From NCBI GenBank assembly GCA_964654545.1, contig CAZZIU010000014.1, forward strand, positions 10,369-74,368: a DNA stretch of 64,000 nt. The letters run 5' to 3'. The notes beneath the pieces were generated by a model, which searched no databases, had not been told where the DNA came from, and saw nothing but the letters and a program-made list of their open reading frames with translations. The translations under genes and the position numbers were made by a program. Positions 53,244-62,391 of this stretch are shown piece by piece (position 1 is the stretch's first letter; each line of letters opens with the position of its first letter). Source of the DNA: JABMOV01 sp964654545. GTDB taxonomy: Bacteria > Fidelibacterota > Marinisomatia > Marinisomatales > JABMOV01.

Positions 53244-53777
53244 ATGCGTGATAAAGTTTTAAAAATTTGGCCGGAGATCGAGTGGATCAAGGATAATGAA
53301 CTTAAGGAAAAAACGCTAAATGCTTGGATCTATGCGATTGAACAGAGTGTTTTGACTGCCGAAGATTTAGAAACAATTCCATTTTCTCTCCTCATCAAGA
53401 ATTGTAATGTCTCGTTTATGAATCACAAACGGACCTGCGTCCAATTGGCCGTGGATATTGCAAATCGAATGCAAACCAATTTCGGTGATGAAATTTCCAT
53501 CAATATGGATATACTGATTTCTGGTGCAATTTTGATTGATATCGGCAAATTATTGGAATATGAAATCAAAGACGGCAAGCTCACCACGAGTAATTATGGT
53601 AAAATTGTTCGGCACCCGTTTAGTGGCGTTGGAATCGCGGATCGATTTGATTTGCCTCCAGAGGTACAACACATTATTGGCACCCATTCCAAAGAAGGAG
53701 ATTTGGGGATGCGAACGGTTGAGTCCATAATTGTTCATCATGCCGATTTTGTCTCCTTTGAACCATTTAAAGCCTGA
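53244..53777 (+). CDS. HD-superfamily-like protein lacking the HD histidine
   Basis: 177 residues, soluble; CGGAGAT precedes the ATG. It resembles a family of HD-domain hydrolases: N-terminal H61 (NHKRTCVQLAVDIA), the HD region SGAILIDIGKLLEYE, then HPFSGVGIADRFDLP, HIIGTHSKEGDLG and IIVHHADFVSFEPF. In the normal motif LLHDIGK the H and D bind metal; here I98-D99 replaces H-D, so at least one metal ligand is missing while the others remain. The substrate is unknown. It sits between citF and the SppA-like gene (51 and 32 bases), possibly in one transcript. Confidence 0.75.
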   Translation: MRDKVLKIWPEIEWIKDNELKEKTLNAWIYAIEQSVLTAEDLETIPFSLLIKNCNVSFMNHKRTCVQLAVDIANRMQTNFGDEISINMDILISGAILIDIGKLLEYEIKDGKLTTSNYGKIVRHPFSGVGIADRFDLPPEVQHIIGTHSKEGDLGMRTVESIIVHHADFVSFEPFKA

Positions 53778-53809
53778 GATTTTTCTTTTAACAAATAAGA
53801 GGGTACATC

Positions 53810-56266
53810 ATGCGCAATTTCTTAATCATTGGTTATATATTTTCAACAATTGTATTTGGACAAATTGATTTCGGTCGTCCTTCTGTAGCGGCAAGCGATG
53901 ATCCATTGGCAATAGTAATTAATCCTGCGGGATTGGGTTTTACAGACCACAAAGAATCGATTTTTTACGGGCACTATGATGGTACTGAACTGACCCGCGA
54001 TTTTGCATATTTCAATCAAAATGAACATTCCGGTTTTGGTTATCAATGGAATACTGTTTTAGGCAAAAATATTTGGTCAGCCAGTTACGGATTCAACCTG
54101 TCAACATCCCATACATTTGGATTCACCTATTCCTTTTACAACGGCTTGTGGCGAGAAGGAATTCTCAATCTCGGTTGGATGTATCGGCCTGCGCAAATGA
54201 TTTCAGTTGGCGCACACCTGACAAATGCCTGGTCAGGAACAGATGAGTTCAAAATACTCGATGCGGGATTGGCACTGCAAAATAAAACAGGACGTTTTGG
54301 CGCAGGTTATGAAACGTCCTTTGAATTTGATGACAGCCAAAGCGATAATGGCGTTCAAACCGTTAATCGTGCCAGCATTTTCATCGAGCCAATTAAAGGA
54401 ATTCGATTATCGGGTTATTCTGATCTGTCAGATCATTCAAATATTGGATTGGCGGTAAGCATCTTTTTAAGTGAATTTGGTGTTGAAACCCATGTGCAAT
54501 CAGAAAATTCGAGTCCATCCACAATTGGACTTAGAGTTTCATCAAATCCTTATCGAACAGTTTTCAAGAGCAGCATGATTCATAAAGAAAACAAGACGTA
54601 TGTTCGAATGGATTTAAATGGATTGTTTATAGAAGAACCGGAGCACCGCAAGTCTCGTTTCAATTTCGATATTGATATTCCCTTTTTGAACATCCGGGGT
54701 GTTCACGGTAAACAGCTTAGAAAGTTTATTGATGAACTGGAAGAGCTTACTGCAGACGAGGCAGTCGATGGATTGATTATTGATTTGGGGTATGTGAGGG
54801 GCGGATTTACGAAATTGAATGAAATTCGTCAGTCCTTCCAAAAATTCCATGATGCGGGGAAAAAGATAATTGTCTATACAAAAACTGGCTTGAACAACAT
54901 GGATGTGTTTCTCCTCTCTATGGCAGATGAAATATATACCCATGAGATGGGCAATGTGGCACTGCGGGGAATCAATCTTGAAATCACATTTTATCGTGGA
55001 TTATTGGATACAATTTCAATTGTACCGGAAATTTGGAGAATAAGCCCCTATAAAACTGCTGGTGATGTATTTCTGAATCGCAGCATGTCCGATGAAATGA
55101 GGGAAAACTATTCACAATTATTCGACAGTATTTATGAGGAGTTTGTAGCAGGTATAGCACAAGGAAAAGGATGGACCATTGAGGAGACAATAGCAAAAAT
55201 CGACGATGGACCCTATTTACGCGTATCGGATGCCATTGATGCCGGATTGATAACCGGGACCAAATATCCGGATGAATTTGAAGAATATGTGAAAAATCTC
55301 AATGATGAGAAAAATACCATTATTGAATTTGATAAAATGGAAAATGTTTGTGATTATGTTTATGCCTGGCGACCGGATGCGGATAAAAGCAAAATTGCGG
55401 TCATTTATGCCGTTGGCGGAATCAATACGGGGAAAAGCAAGTTTACTCCAGCTGGTTCAACCATCATGGGTGATGAAACTATTTCCAATGCCATCCGTGA
55501 AGCCCGCGAGGATAAAGATGTAAAAGCAATTGTTCTGCGCATTGATAGTGGAGGAGGATCTGCCTTGGCATCGGATGTCATGTGGCGGGAAGCACTGAAA
55601 ACAACCGAATCTGACACGGACAATGTGAAACCAATGATCGCGTCCATGTCGAGTGTAGCTGCATCCGGTGGGTACTATATTGCGTGTCAGGCCGATTCCA
55701 TTATTGCCGCACCGGCAACAATAACAGGATCCATTGGTGTGATTGGTATGCGGTTGAATTTTTCAAAATTACAGGAACGATTCGGTATACACACGGACAG
55801 GATTAAACATGGAGAACGATCCGATTTTGCAAGTGGTTCACGTCTCGCATCGGACGAAGAATCCGAGATGATTTTGGCCTCTATCCAGGACATTTACATC
55901 AAATTCAAAGAGCGCGTTGTAAAGGGGAGAGAAAACATTGATGATATGGATGCTCTAGACAACATTGCTCTTGGTCGTGTCTGGTCAGGAAAAGATGCGG
56001 TTGACAACGGTTTGATTGATGCAGTGGGAGGGTATTACGACGCCATTGAAATGGCCAAGACTGCAGCAAATATAGATGGTGAAATTGAAATTGTTGAATA
56101 CCCGAATAGAGAAAAGAAATCATCCTTTTCAGATTGGATGAAGACGGAAACAAAACTGGCATTGCCAGAAGAAATTCAATCGCATATTGACATGATCGAC
56201 ATGCTGCGCATATTGGAAAATGACGACAAGCAAATGATTCTGCCGGTGAAAGTTGAAATAAAGTAA
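53810..56266 (+). CDS. sppA: Signal peptide peptidase SppA fused to a PorV-like outer-membrane barrel
   Basis: 818 residues; signal peptide ending FGQ (residues 1-18). Residues about 20-265 look like an outer-membrane barrel with a PorV-type start (RPSVAASDDPLAIVINPAGLGF). Residues about 285-800 are a tandem SppA of the long E. coli type: the first half carries the general-base lysine K415 in ISPYKTAGDVF, and the second half carries the nucleophile S619 in SSVAASGGYYIA, followed by TGSIGVIG. E. coli SppA is anchored in the inner membrane; here the barrel would tether the protease to the outer membrane. Both catalytic residues are present, so activity is expected. Confidence 0.85.
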   Translation: MRNFLIIGYIFSTIVFGQIDFGRPSVAASDDPLAIVINPAGLGFTDHKESIFYGHYDGTELTRDFAYFNQNEHSGFGYQWNTVLGKNIWSASYGFNLSTSHTFGFTYSFYNGLWREGILNLGWMYRPAQMISVGAHLTNAWSGTDEFKILDAGLALQNKTGRFGAGYETSFEFDDSQSDNGVQTVNRASIFIEPIKGIRLSGYSDLSDHSNIGLAVSIFLSEFGVETHVQSENSSPSTIGLRVSSNPYRTVFKSSMIHKENKTYVRMDLNGLFIEEPEHRKSRFNFDIDIPFLNIRGVHGKQLRKFIDELEELTADEAVDGLIIDLGYVRGGFTKLNEIRQSFQKFHDAGKKIIVYTKTGLNNMDVFLLSMADEIYTHEMGNVALRGINLEITFYRGLLDTISIVPEIWRISPYKTAGDVFLNRSMSDEMRENYSQLFDSIYEEFVAGIAQGKGWTIEETIAKIDDGPYLRVSDAIDAGLITGTKYPDEFEEYVKNLNDEKNTIIEFDKMENVCDYVYAWRPDADKSKIAVIYAVGGINTGKSKFTPAGSTIMGDETISNAIREAREDKDVKAIVLRIDSGGGSALASDVMWREALKTTESDTDNVKPMIASMSSVAASGGYYIACQADSIIAAPATITGSIGVIGMRLNFSKLQERFGIHTDRIKHGERSDFASGSRLASDEESEMILASIQDIYIKFKERVVKGRENIDDMDALDNIALGRVWSGKDAVDNGLIDAVGGYYDAIEMAKTAANIDGEIEIVEYPNREKKSSFSDWMKTETKLALPEEIQSHIDMIDMLRILENDDKQMILPVKVEIK

Positions 56267-56324
56267 TACAAGTCATTCGGTGAATAAGTAAAAACTTATT
56301 TACGCCATTAAGGATGCAAAAAGA

Positions 56325-58295
56325 ATGCAACAAAATCTAGTCGAAAAAATTGCCCAGCGGTTTACGCTGGGACTTAAACCCAACCAAACCGTTCATGCTG
56401 GTGATTATATTACCATAGAACCTGCGCATATTCTGACCCATGACAATACGGGTGCGGTGATGAACAAATTCTCATCTATCGGTGCAACCAGGATGGTCAA
56501 TGCCAGACAACCTATGTTCGCGCTGGACCACAATGTGCAGGACACCGGTGAGGCCAACCGGGAAAAATATGCAAAAATTGAATCCTTTGCCCGGAGTATG
56601 GGGGTCGATTTTTATCCAGCCGGTACCGGAATCGGGCACCAATTGATGATTGATGAGGGGTACGCATTTCCGGGTAGTATGGCGGTTGCGTCGGATAGCC
56701 ACGCCAATATGTATGGGGGAATTGGCTGCCTTGGAACACCGGTTGTACGAACGGACGCAGCAGCAATTTGGGCCACAGGAAAAACCTGGTGGCAAGTGCC
56801 TCCCGTTGCGAAAGTTGAGTTAACCGGTAAACTGCAACCCGGTGTTACTGGCAAGGATGTCATTATCACGCTCGCGGGATTTTTCAACAGCGATCAGGTG
56901 CTGAATCATGCATTGGAATTCAGCGGTGACGGGATCACATTTCTTTCCATTGAGGAGCGACTTAGTATTGCAAATATGACCACTGAATGGGGTGCTCTGG
57001 TTGGATTATTCCCAATTGATAAAAATGTTTTTAGCTGGCTAAAAAATCGCCAAATGAAAATTCAGCAACGTGGTTTATTCAAGGTTCCTTCCGATCAAGA
57101 TGGGAAGGGAAGTCATCCTCGAATTAATTCAGACAAAATTGAATCGTTGCGCGTCCAGCGTTTAACGGCGGATGAGCACGCATATTACTCCAAGATAATT
57201 CGATTGGATTTGAGTACAGTCACACCTCATGTGTCCGGTCCGGATAATGTAAAGAGAATGGCTTCCGTAGCAGAAATGGACCGGCAAAATATCGAGATAC
57301 ACAAAGCGTATTTGGTTTCCTGTGTGAATAGTCGTGTTGACGATTTGGCTGCAGCTGCTCAGGTAATGAAAGGCAAAAAGGTAGCTGATCATGTTCAGTT
57401 CTATGTGGCAGCGGCCAGCGCAGAGGTACAAAAAGCGAGCGAAAAGAGTGGAGCTTGGCAAACTCTAATCGATGCTGGTGCAAAAGTATTGCCACCCGGG
57501 TGTGGCCCATGCATTGGTCTTGGTACCGGATTGTTGCGAGATGGCGAAGTTGGTATTTCAGCAACCAACCGAAATTTTAAAGGACGCATGGGTAGCCGTG
57601 AAGCAAAGGCCTACCTGGCATCGCCAGTTGTGGTCGCAGCCTCAGCCATTGCAGGCAGAATCACCGGACCTGATATAAATGGGGAATCAGAAATAATAGC
57701 CACTATCATAGAAAATAAGAAAACCGATCAGGAAACGGATTCAATTTTGTTGATGGATGGTTTTCCTGAAATGATTGAAGGTCGGGTTTTACTCTGCCCA
57801 ACGGATAATTTGAACACAGATGGTATTTATCCTGGTAAATACACCTATATAGATGACTTTACACCGGAACAACAGGCAGAAGTTGTTATGGAAAATTATG
57901 ATCCGACATTTACAGATTCGGTGGCAAAAGGGGATATCCTGGTTTCAGGTTATAATTTTGGAACCGGGAGCTCTCGGGAACAGGCAGCAACTGCTCTAAA
58001 ATATCGCGGTATTCCTCTGGTTATTGCCGGATCATTCAGCCAAACCTACAAAAGGAATGCAATTAACAATGGTTATTTGGTCATTGAGGCTCCAGACGTC
58101 GTTGAAATGTTGAGAACACATTATAGCGGTGCATTAACCATAGCGACAGATTTAACCATGCGTGTTGATTTTAAAAAATCTGTTGTGGAATGCATGGGAG
58201 AAACATTTTCCATTGGACCGGTTGGAGAAGCCGCGCAGGAATTAATCCTGGAAAGCGGATTAGAGAACTGGGTTAAAAACCGGGTACAAAATTAG
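56325..58295 (+). CDS. Aconitase-superfamily hydratase, homoaconitase (Lys4)-like
   Basis: 656 residues, cytoplasmic. Iron-sulfur cysteines are in VSCVNSR and LPPGCGPCIG; the swivel domain has NFGTGSSREQAATALKYRG and SFSQTYKRNAINNG. DHNVQDTG and GVDFYPAGTGIGHQLMIDEG mark the first domains. The stretch from VSCVNSR through NRNFKGRMGS to AYLASPVVVAASAIAG is, from memory, closer to fungal homoaconitase than to AcnA or AcnB. CVNSR replaces the usual CTNSx. In this context (citrate lyase upstream, isocitrate dehydrogenase-type enzyme 35 bases downstream) citrate-isocitrate conversion is the likely main role, with homocitrate chemistry as an alternative. Confidence 0.85.
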   Translation: MQQNLVEKIAQRFTLGLKPNQTVHAGDYITIEPAHILTHDNTGAVMNKFSSIGATRMVNARQPMFALDHNVQDTGEANREKYAKIESFARSMGVDFYPAGTGIGHQLMIDEGYAFPGSMAVASDSHANMYGGIGCLGTPVVRTDAAAIWATGKTWWQVPPVAKVELTGKLQPGVTGKDVIITLAGFFNSDQVLNHALEFSGDGITFLSIEERLSIANMTTEWGALVGLFPIDKNVFSWLKNRQMKIQQRGLFKVPSDQDGKGSHPRINSDKIESLRVQRLTADEHAYYSKIIRLDLSTVTPHVSGPDNVKRMASVAEMDRQNIEIHKAYLVSCVNSRVDDLAAAAQVMKGKKVADHVQFYVAAASAEVQKASEKSGAWQTLIDAGAKVLPPGCGPCIGLGTGLLRDGEVGISATNRNFKGRMGSREAKAYLASPVVVAASAIAGRITGPDINGESEIIATIIENKKTDQETDSILLMDGFPEMIEGRVLLCPTDNLNTDGIYPGKYTYIDDFTPEQQAEVVMENYDPTFTDSVAKGDILVSGYNFGTGSSREQAATALKYRGIPLVIAGSFSQTYKRNAINNGYLVIEAPDVVEMLRTHYSGALTIATDLTMRVDFKKSVVECMGETFSIGPVGEAAQELILESGLENWVKNRVQN

Positions 58296-58330
58296 ACATT
58301 AATTGATTTAATAACTTTCAGGAGTTAAAC

Positions 58331-59539
58331 ATGGGAAACAGGACGATTGTTGCCATGCCTGGTGACGGGATCGGAAGAGTCGTTTTAGAAGAAACAATTA
58401 CAGTTTTACAGGCAGCTGGTTTTGAAGCAAGTTATGTTGAAGGTGATATTGGATGGGAATTCTGGCGAAAAGAAGGTAATCCTCTGCCACACAGAACGCT
58501 GGATTTACTGGAAGAACATAAAATCGGATTATTTGGTGCCATCACTTCAAAACCAAAAGATGAGGCATTTGCTGAATTAGCACCGGAATTGCAGGAGAAG
58601 GGACTGGTGTACTCCAGTCCAATCGTAGGACTGCGGCAACATTTCAATTTGGATATTTGTTTGCGGCCTTGCAGAACATATAAGGGTAATCCTCTCAATT
58701 TTATTCGCAGAGGTCAAGGAGGTGCCATTGATGAACCGGAAATTGATGTGGCAATATTTCGTCAGAATACGGAAGGATTGTATGGTGGAGTAGAATGGAG
58801 CAATCCTCCAGCACAGGTTTATGATGCGTTGATGACCCATCCAAAATTCAAGAAAAATTTTGGGGCGACACCGGTGGAAGAATTGTCCATATCCACACGA
58901 ATATTTACGAAAAAGGCGACAGAGCGGATATTAAGAGCAGCTTTTAATCATGCGCGCAAATACAAATACAAGTCTGTAACCGTATGCGAAAAACCAAATG
59001 TCATACGAGAAACTTCAGGAATGATGTATAAAATGGCGCAACAAATGCAAAAAAGTGAGTTTTCTGAAATTGAGTTATGGAATACCAATATTGATGCCCA
59101 AATGATGTGGTTAACAAAAAACCCTGAAAACTATGGCGTGATTGTGGCAGGAAATATGTTCGGTGATATTGTGTCAGATGGGTTTGCAGGCTTGATTGGA
59201 GGTCTGGGTTTTGCCTGTAGCGCCCAGTATAATCCTGAAACCGGAATTGGTGTTTTTGAGCCAACCCATGGAAGTGCTCCAAAATATGCTGACTATCCCG
59301 TATCCATAGTAAACCCGATTGCCATGATTGAATCGGCCTGCATGATGTTGGATTATATTGATGAACAGGCAATCGCAACACACATTCGTAAAGCCGTCGC
59401 AACCGTTGTAACCGAAGGAAAAGTGAGAACATACGATATGGCTAAAATGCCTGGAAAACCGGATGTAGTGGAACAAGGAGCCGCATCAACACAACAAATG
59501 GCTAAAGAAATCATCAGCAAATTGGAGCAGGTGGCATGA
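58331..59539 (+). CDS. Isocitrate/isopropylmalate dehydrogenase family enzyme (probable isocitrate dehydrogenase)
   Basis: 402 residues; CAGGAG precedes the ATG. Family motifs: MPGDGIGRVVLEE, substrate loop VYSSPIVGLRQHFNLDICLR, RQNTEGLYGGVEW, and the late metal/cofactor segment NMFGDIVSDGFAGLIGGLGF with EPTHGSAPKYA. Compared with E. coli Icd (RSLNVALRQ), the serine is kept but the asparagine that contacts the substrate is isoleucine (SSPIVGLRQ). Oxidative decarboxylation of isocitrate to 2-oxoglutarate is most likely given the aconitase neighbour; homoisocitrate is possible. Cofactor preference is uncertain. The stop overlaps the next start. Confidence 0.85.
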   Translation: MGNRTIVAMPGDGIGRVVLEETITVLQAAGFEASYVEGDIGWEFWRKEGNPLPHRTLDLLEEHKIGLFGAITSKPKDEAFAELAPELQEKGLVYSSPIVGLRQHFNLDICLRPCRTYKGNPLNFIRRGQGGAIDEPEIDVAIFRQNTEGLYGGVEWSNPPAQVYDALMTHPKFKKNFGATPVEELSISTRIFTKKATERILRAAFNHARKYKYKSVTVCEKPNVIRETSGMMYKMAQQMQKSEFSEIELWNTNIDAQMMWLTKNPENYGVIVAGNMFGDIVSDGFAGLIGGLGFACSAQYNPETGIGVFEPTHGSAPKYADYPVSIVNPIAMIESACMMLDYIDEQAIATHIRKAVATVVTEGKVRTYDMAKMPGKPDVVEQGAASTQQMAKEIISKLEQVA

Positions 59540-60978
59540 TGAAAAAATCAATAGCAAGACAGATAGCGGAATTTGCAGTAGAATTACAGTATGATGATCT
59601 CCCAGAGAACGTCATCCGGGAAGTGAAGCGTTTTTTGTACGACTCCGTTGGGTGTGCTTTTGGCAGTATGAATACACCGGATGTGAATAAGGTTATTGAT
59701 ATCTATCGTGAAATGGGCGGTATTGAAGAATCAACTGTATTCGGTTTTGGGGACAAAATGCCCATTGTTCATACAGCGTTGATAAACTCATTAATGATTC
59801 GTGCACTGGATTTTAACGACATCTATTGGAAAGATGATCCAAGCCACCCCAGTGATATTATTCCCGCTGCTTTGTCAACGGCTGAAAAAGTAGACGCTAT
59901 TATGAAAGATGCCATTGTAGCGATTGTTTTGGCCTATGAATTTGAACAACGCCTGTGTTTGTTTGCGAAACCCGGGGTTCGTGAAAGAAAGTGGCATCAT
60001 GCTACTTTAACCCAATTTGTGTCACCTATTGTTGCTGGAAAAATGCTGGGCCTAACCTTAGATCAAATGGTAAATGCCATTGGAATTAACGGCTGCCATA
60101 ACCATACGATTGGATGTCCAACCGCGGGTGTTTTAACCATGATGAAAAACACAGTCGACCCTATGGCCACCCAAAGCGGTGTGTTTGCAGCATTACTGGC
60201 GCAAAAAGGATACAGTGGCACTGAAAAAGTATTTGAAGGAAAAGAAGGTTTTATGGATGCGTTCATTGGTTGGAACGCAAAATATGAGACAGTAAAACCA
60301 CGCGATATGGAAGGGCGGGATGGTGTTTCATCCTGGGCCTGGGACGTGGATGCCCTGATAGGTAATCTTGGATCAGATTACAAAATCCTTGAATGTGGCA
60401 TGAAAGCGTTTCCCACTGAAGCATTGACCCATACCCATATTTCCTGTGTATTGAATGCAATGGTAAATAATAATTTGCATTACACAGATATAGAAGAAGT
60501 GCGAGTAACTGCCTTTGCTCAGGCGTATGATATTCTTTTCGATCCGGCGAAGTACCGCCCAAAGTCAAGGGAAACGGCAGATCATTCACTCCCATATTGT
60601 TTGGCAGCTGCAATCGTGGATAAGAAAATAACCACCCAGTCTTTTTCAGACGAAAAGCTCCAGGATCCTCGTATTTATGAAGTAATTGATAAAATCAAAG
60701 GGGAACCATCATTGGAGTTTGAAAAAATGTTTCCGGCAAAACAGCCATCCAGAGTCGTTGTAACGACCAAAGATGGGAAGGAATTTTCCGAATATTTGGA
60801 GTATCCAAAAGGTGATCCACGCGAACCCATGACAATGGGCGATCTAGAGAATAAATTTAACTCATTATCTGAAGATAAATTTTCCGTCGCTGAATTAGCT
60901 GGAATTAAAGACATGATCTTTTCCTGCGAAGAAATGACAGTTCGTGATTTTATGGGACAACTCACTGTAACAGATTAG
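59536..60978 (+). CDS. MmgE/PrpD family protein
   Basis: 480 residues (tandem ATGs at the start, overlapping the previous stop). Family features: DDLPENVIREVKRFLYDSVG, split over the first helices; ESTVFGFGDKMPIVHTALIN; ALDFNDIYWKDDPSHPSDII; AYEFEQRLCL; and GINGCHNHTIG. MmgE/PrpD proteins include 2-methylcitrate dehydratase, citrate dehydratase and cis-aconitate decarboxylase. No prpB or prpC is visible here, so the methylcitrate cycle is not supported. Co-translation with an isocitrate dehydrogenase and proximity to an aconitase point to a tricarboxylate substrate, but the reaction is unknown. Confidence 0.85.
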   Translation: MMKKSIARQIAEFAVELQYDDLPENVIREVKRFLYDSVGCAFGSMNTPDVNKVIDIYREMGGIEESTVFGFGDKMPIVHTALINSLMIRALDFNDIYWKDDPSHPSDIIPAALSTAEKVDAIMKDAIVAIVLAYEFEQRLCLFAKPGVRERKWHHATLTQFVSPIVAGKMLGLTLDQMVNAIGINGCHNHTIGCPTAGVLTMMKNTVDPMATQSGVFAALLAQKGYSGTEKVFEGKEGFMDAFIGWNAKYETVKPRDMEGRDGVSSWAWDVDALIGNLGSDYKILECGMKAFPTEALTHTHISCVLNAMVNNNLHYTDIEEVRVTAFAQAYDILFDPAKYRPKSRETADHSLPYCLAAAIVDKKITTQSFSDEKLQDPRIYEVIDKIKGEPSLEFEKMFPAKQPSRVVVTTKDGKEFSEYLEYPKGDPREPMTMGDLENKFNSLSEDKFSVAELAGIKDMIFSCEEMTVRDFMGQLTVTD

Positions 60979-61040
60979 CTTAATTCTATCAAAATTCGAA
61001 TCGAAAATAATCCGATTATACCACCAATTTACCAGCGTAA

Positions 61041-62390
61041 ATGACGATGGCTGAACATGCTTCATTTAATCGTTGGTATACTCGAATGGCAGTTCTGTTT
61101 GCTACCTTGGCGGGATTCAGTATGGGTGCTCATGTTGTAGCAATAGATGGATTCTTTTTCCCAATGGGAAAAAGCTACTTTGCTATCATTCAAACCCATG
61201 GATATGTGCAGTTTATGGGTTGGGTGGGTTTATTTATCATTGGTGTAAGTCTGTATTTTTTCCCCCGGATTTCACATGTCCCAATTAAGGAGAAAAACCA
61301 GAATCTCATCCTGACATTCATTTCCACAGGACTGATTATTCGATATGTTGCACACAATATCGTTTTCTATCTCAATGGAGACGATGCAATTCATTCTACT
61401 ATCTGGCTGATATTTATTGGAACCAGCCTGGTTTTACTGGGCGTTATTTATTACTCCATCCTCCTGGGACAATCAGTGGGTAAAACCAGGGCGTCATCTG
61501 CATTGGATAAAATAAAACCTATTAAAGGATTCCTATTTCTCACCCTCCTTGGATGGGTGATATACAATACGGTACAAGTAGTACTTACCTGGGAAATGGT
61601 TGAGGAGGGATCACTTTTTATGAATCAACTTCATAACAATTGGTCAATAAAGGTATTTATTAACCTGGTCATTTTACCCATTTGTTTTGCCGTCTCGGTT
61701 CGGACTTTTCCACTCTACCTTCGCTTACCGGCGATAAAATGGCATGTTGAGAATCTTGTTGCATGGTACGCAGCAGGAGCAGGTCTGGAATTGTATTACA
61801 TAAAGGGTTGGTGGACAGATATTGGATCACTGATCCGAATAATTGCAGTAATCGTTTTCATTCTTAGGTTGGATATACTTTTTCGCAGGAAATCCCCATG
61901 GACCTATTTCCAAAAGGAACCGTACAAAGTTGATCGGTTAAACAAGCCAAGGAAAGGATACCCTGACTTTGGCGAGTGGGGACGATTTGAACTATTAGTA
62001 AGATCTTCCTATTTCTGGTTATTTATTGCCATGGTTTTAGAATTCATCCAGATTTTAACATTGATTTTTCACCTCCCATTTGTGATATATCCCGATGGAT
62101 TCCGGCACATGATCGTGCTTGGATTTGCTACTCAGCTTATTTTTGGAATGGCACCCAGAATGATTCCAGGATTTATGAGAAAGCGGAAGGTCGCTTATCA
62201 ATCGGCAGTAGTATGGACATTCTGGTTGGTAAATTTGGCAGTAGTCACCAGAACGGCACCAATCCTTTTTTCCGGTAAATATTTCACACATTTTATGGGT
62301 GCCCTTTATGGTTTTTCCGGAATATTTGGAATGGCCGCAATCATCATATTTTCTATTAACATGTGGAGAACGACCAGTTTAGATTCTTGA
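61041..62390 (+). CDS. NnrS-like multi-pass membrane protein (heme-copper-oxidase-like)
   Basis: 449 residues with about eleven or twelve membrane segments and several membrane histidines. HGYVQFMGWVGLFIIGVSLY followed by FPR, and later HMIVLGFATQLIFGMAPRMI, resemble NnrS-type proteins and subunit I of heme-copper oxidases, which bind heme through such histidines. NnrS proteins are linked to nitric oxide resistance, but no denitrification or oxidase genes are nearby, so the function here is open. It starts 62 bases after the MmgE/PrpD gene and ends 1 base before the acyl-CoA dehydrogenase gene, so it is probably co-transcribed with the latter. Confidence 0.7.
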   Translation: MTMAEHASFNRWYTRMAVLFATLAGFSMGAHVVAIDGFFFPMGKSYFAIIQTHGYVQFMGWVGLFIIGVSLYFFPRISHVPIKEKNQNLILTFISTGLIIRYVAHNIVFYLNGDDAIHSTIWLIFIGTSLVLLGVIYYSILLGQSVGKTRASSALDKIKPIKGFLFLTLLGWVIYNTVQVVLTWEMVEEGSLFMNQLHNNWSIKVFINLVILPICFAVSVRTFPLYLRLPAIKWHVENLVAWYAAGAGLELYYIKGWWTDIGSLIRIIAVIVFILRLDILFRRKSPWTYFQKEPYKVDRLNKPRKGYPDFGEWGRFELLVRSSYFWLFIAMVLEFIQILTLIFHLPFVIYPDGFRHMIVLGFATQLIFGMAPRMIPGFMRKRKVAYQSAVVWTFWLVNLAVVTRTAPILFSGKYFTHFMGALYGFSGIFGMAAIIIFSINMWRTTSLDS

Positions 62391-62391
62391 T

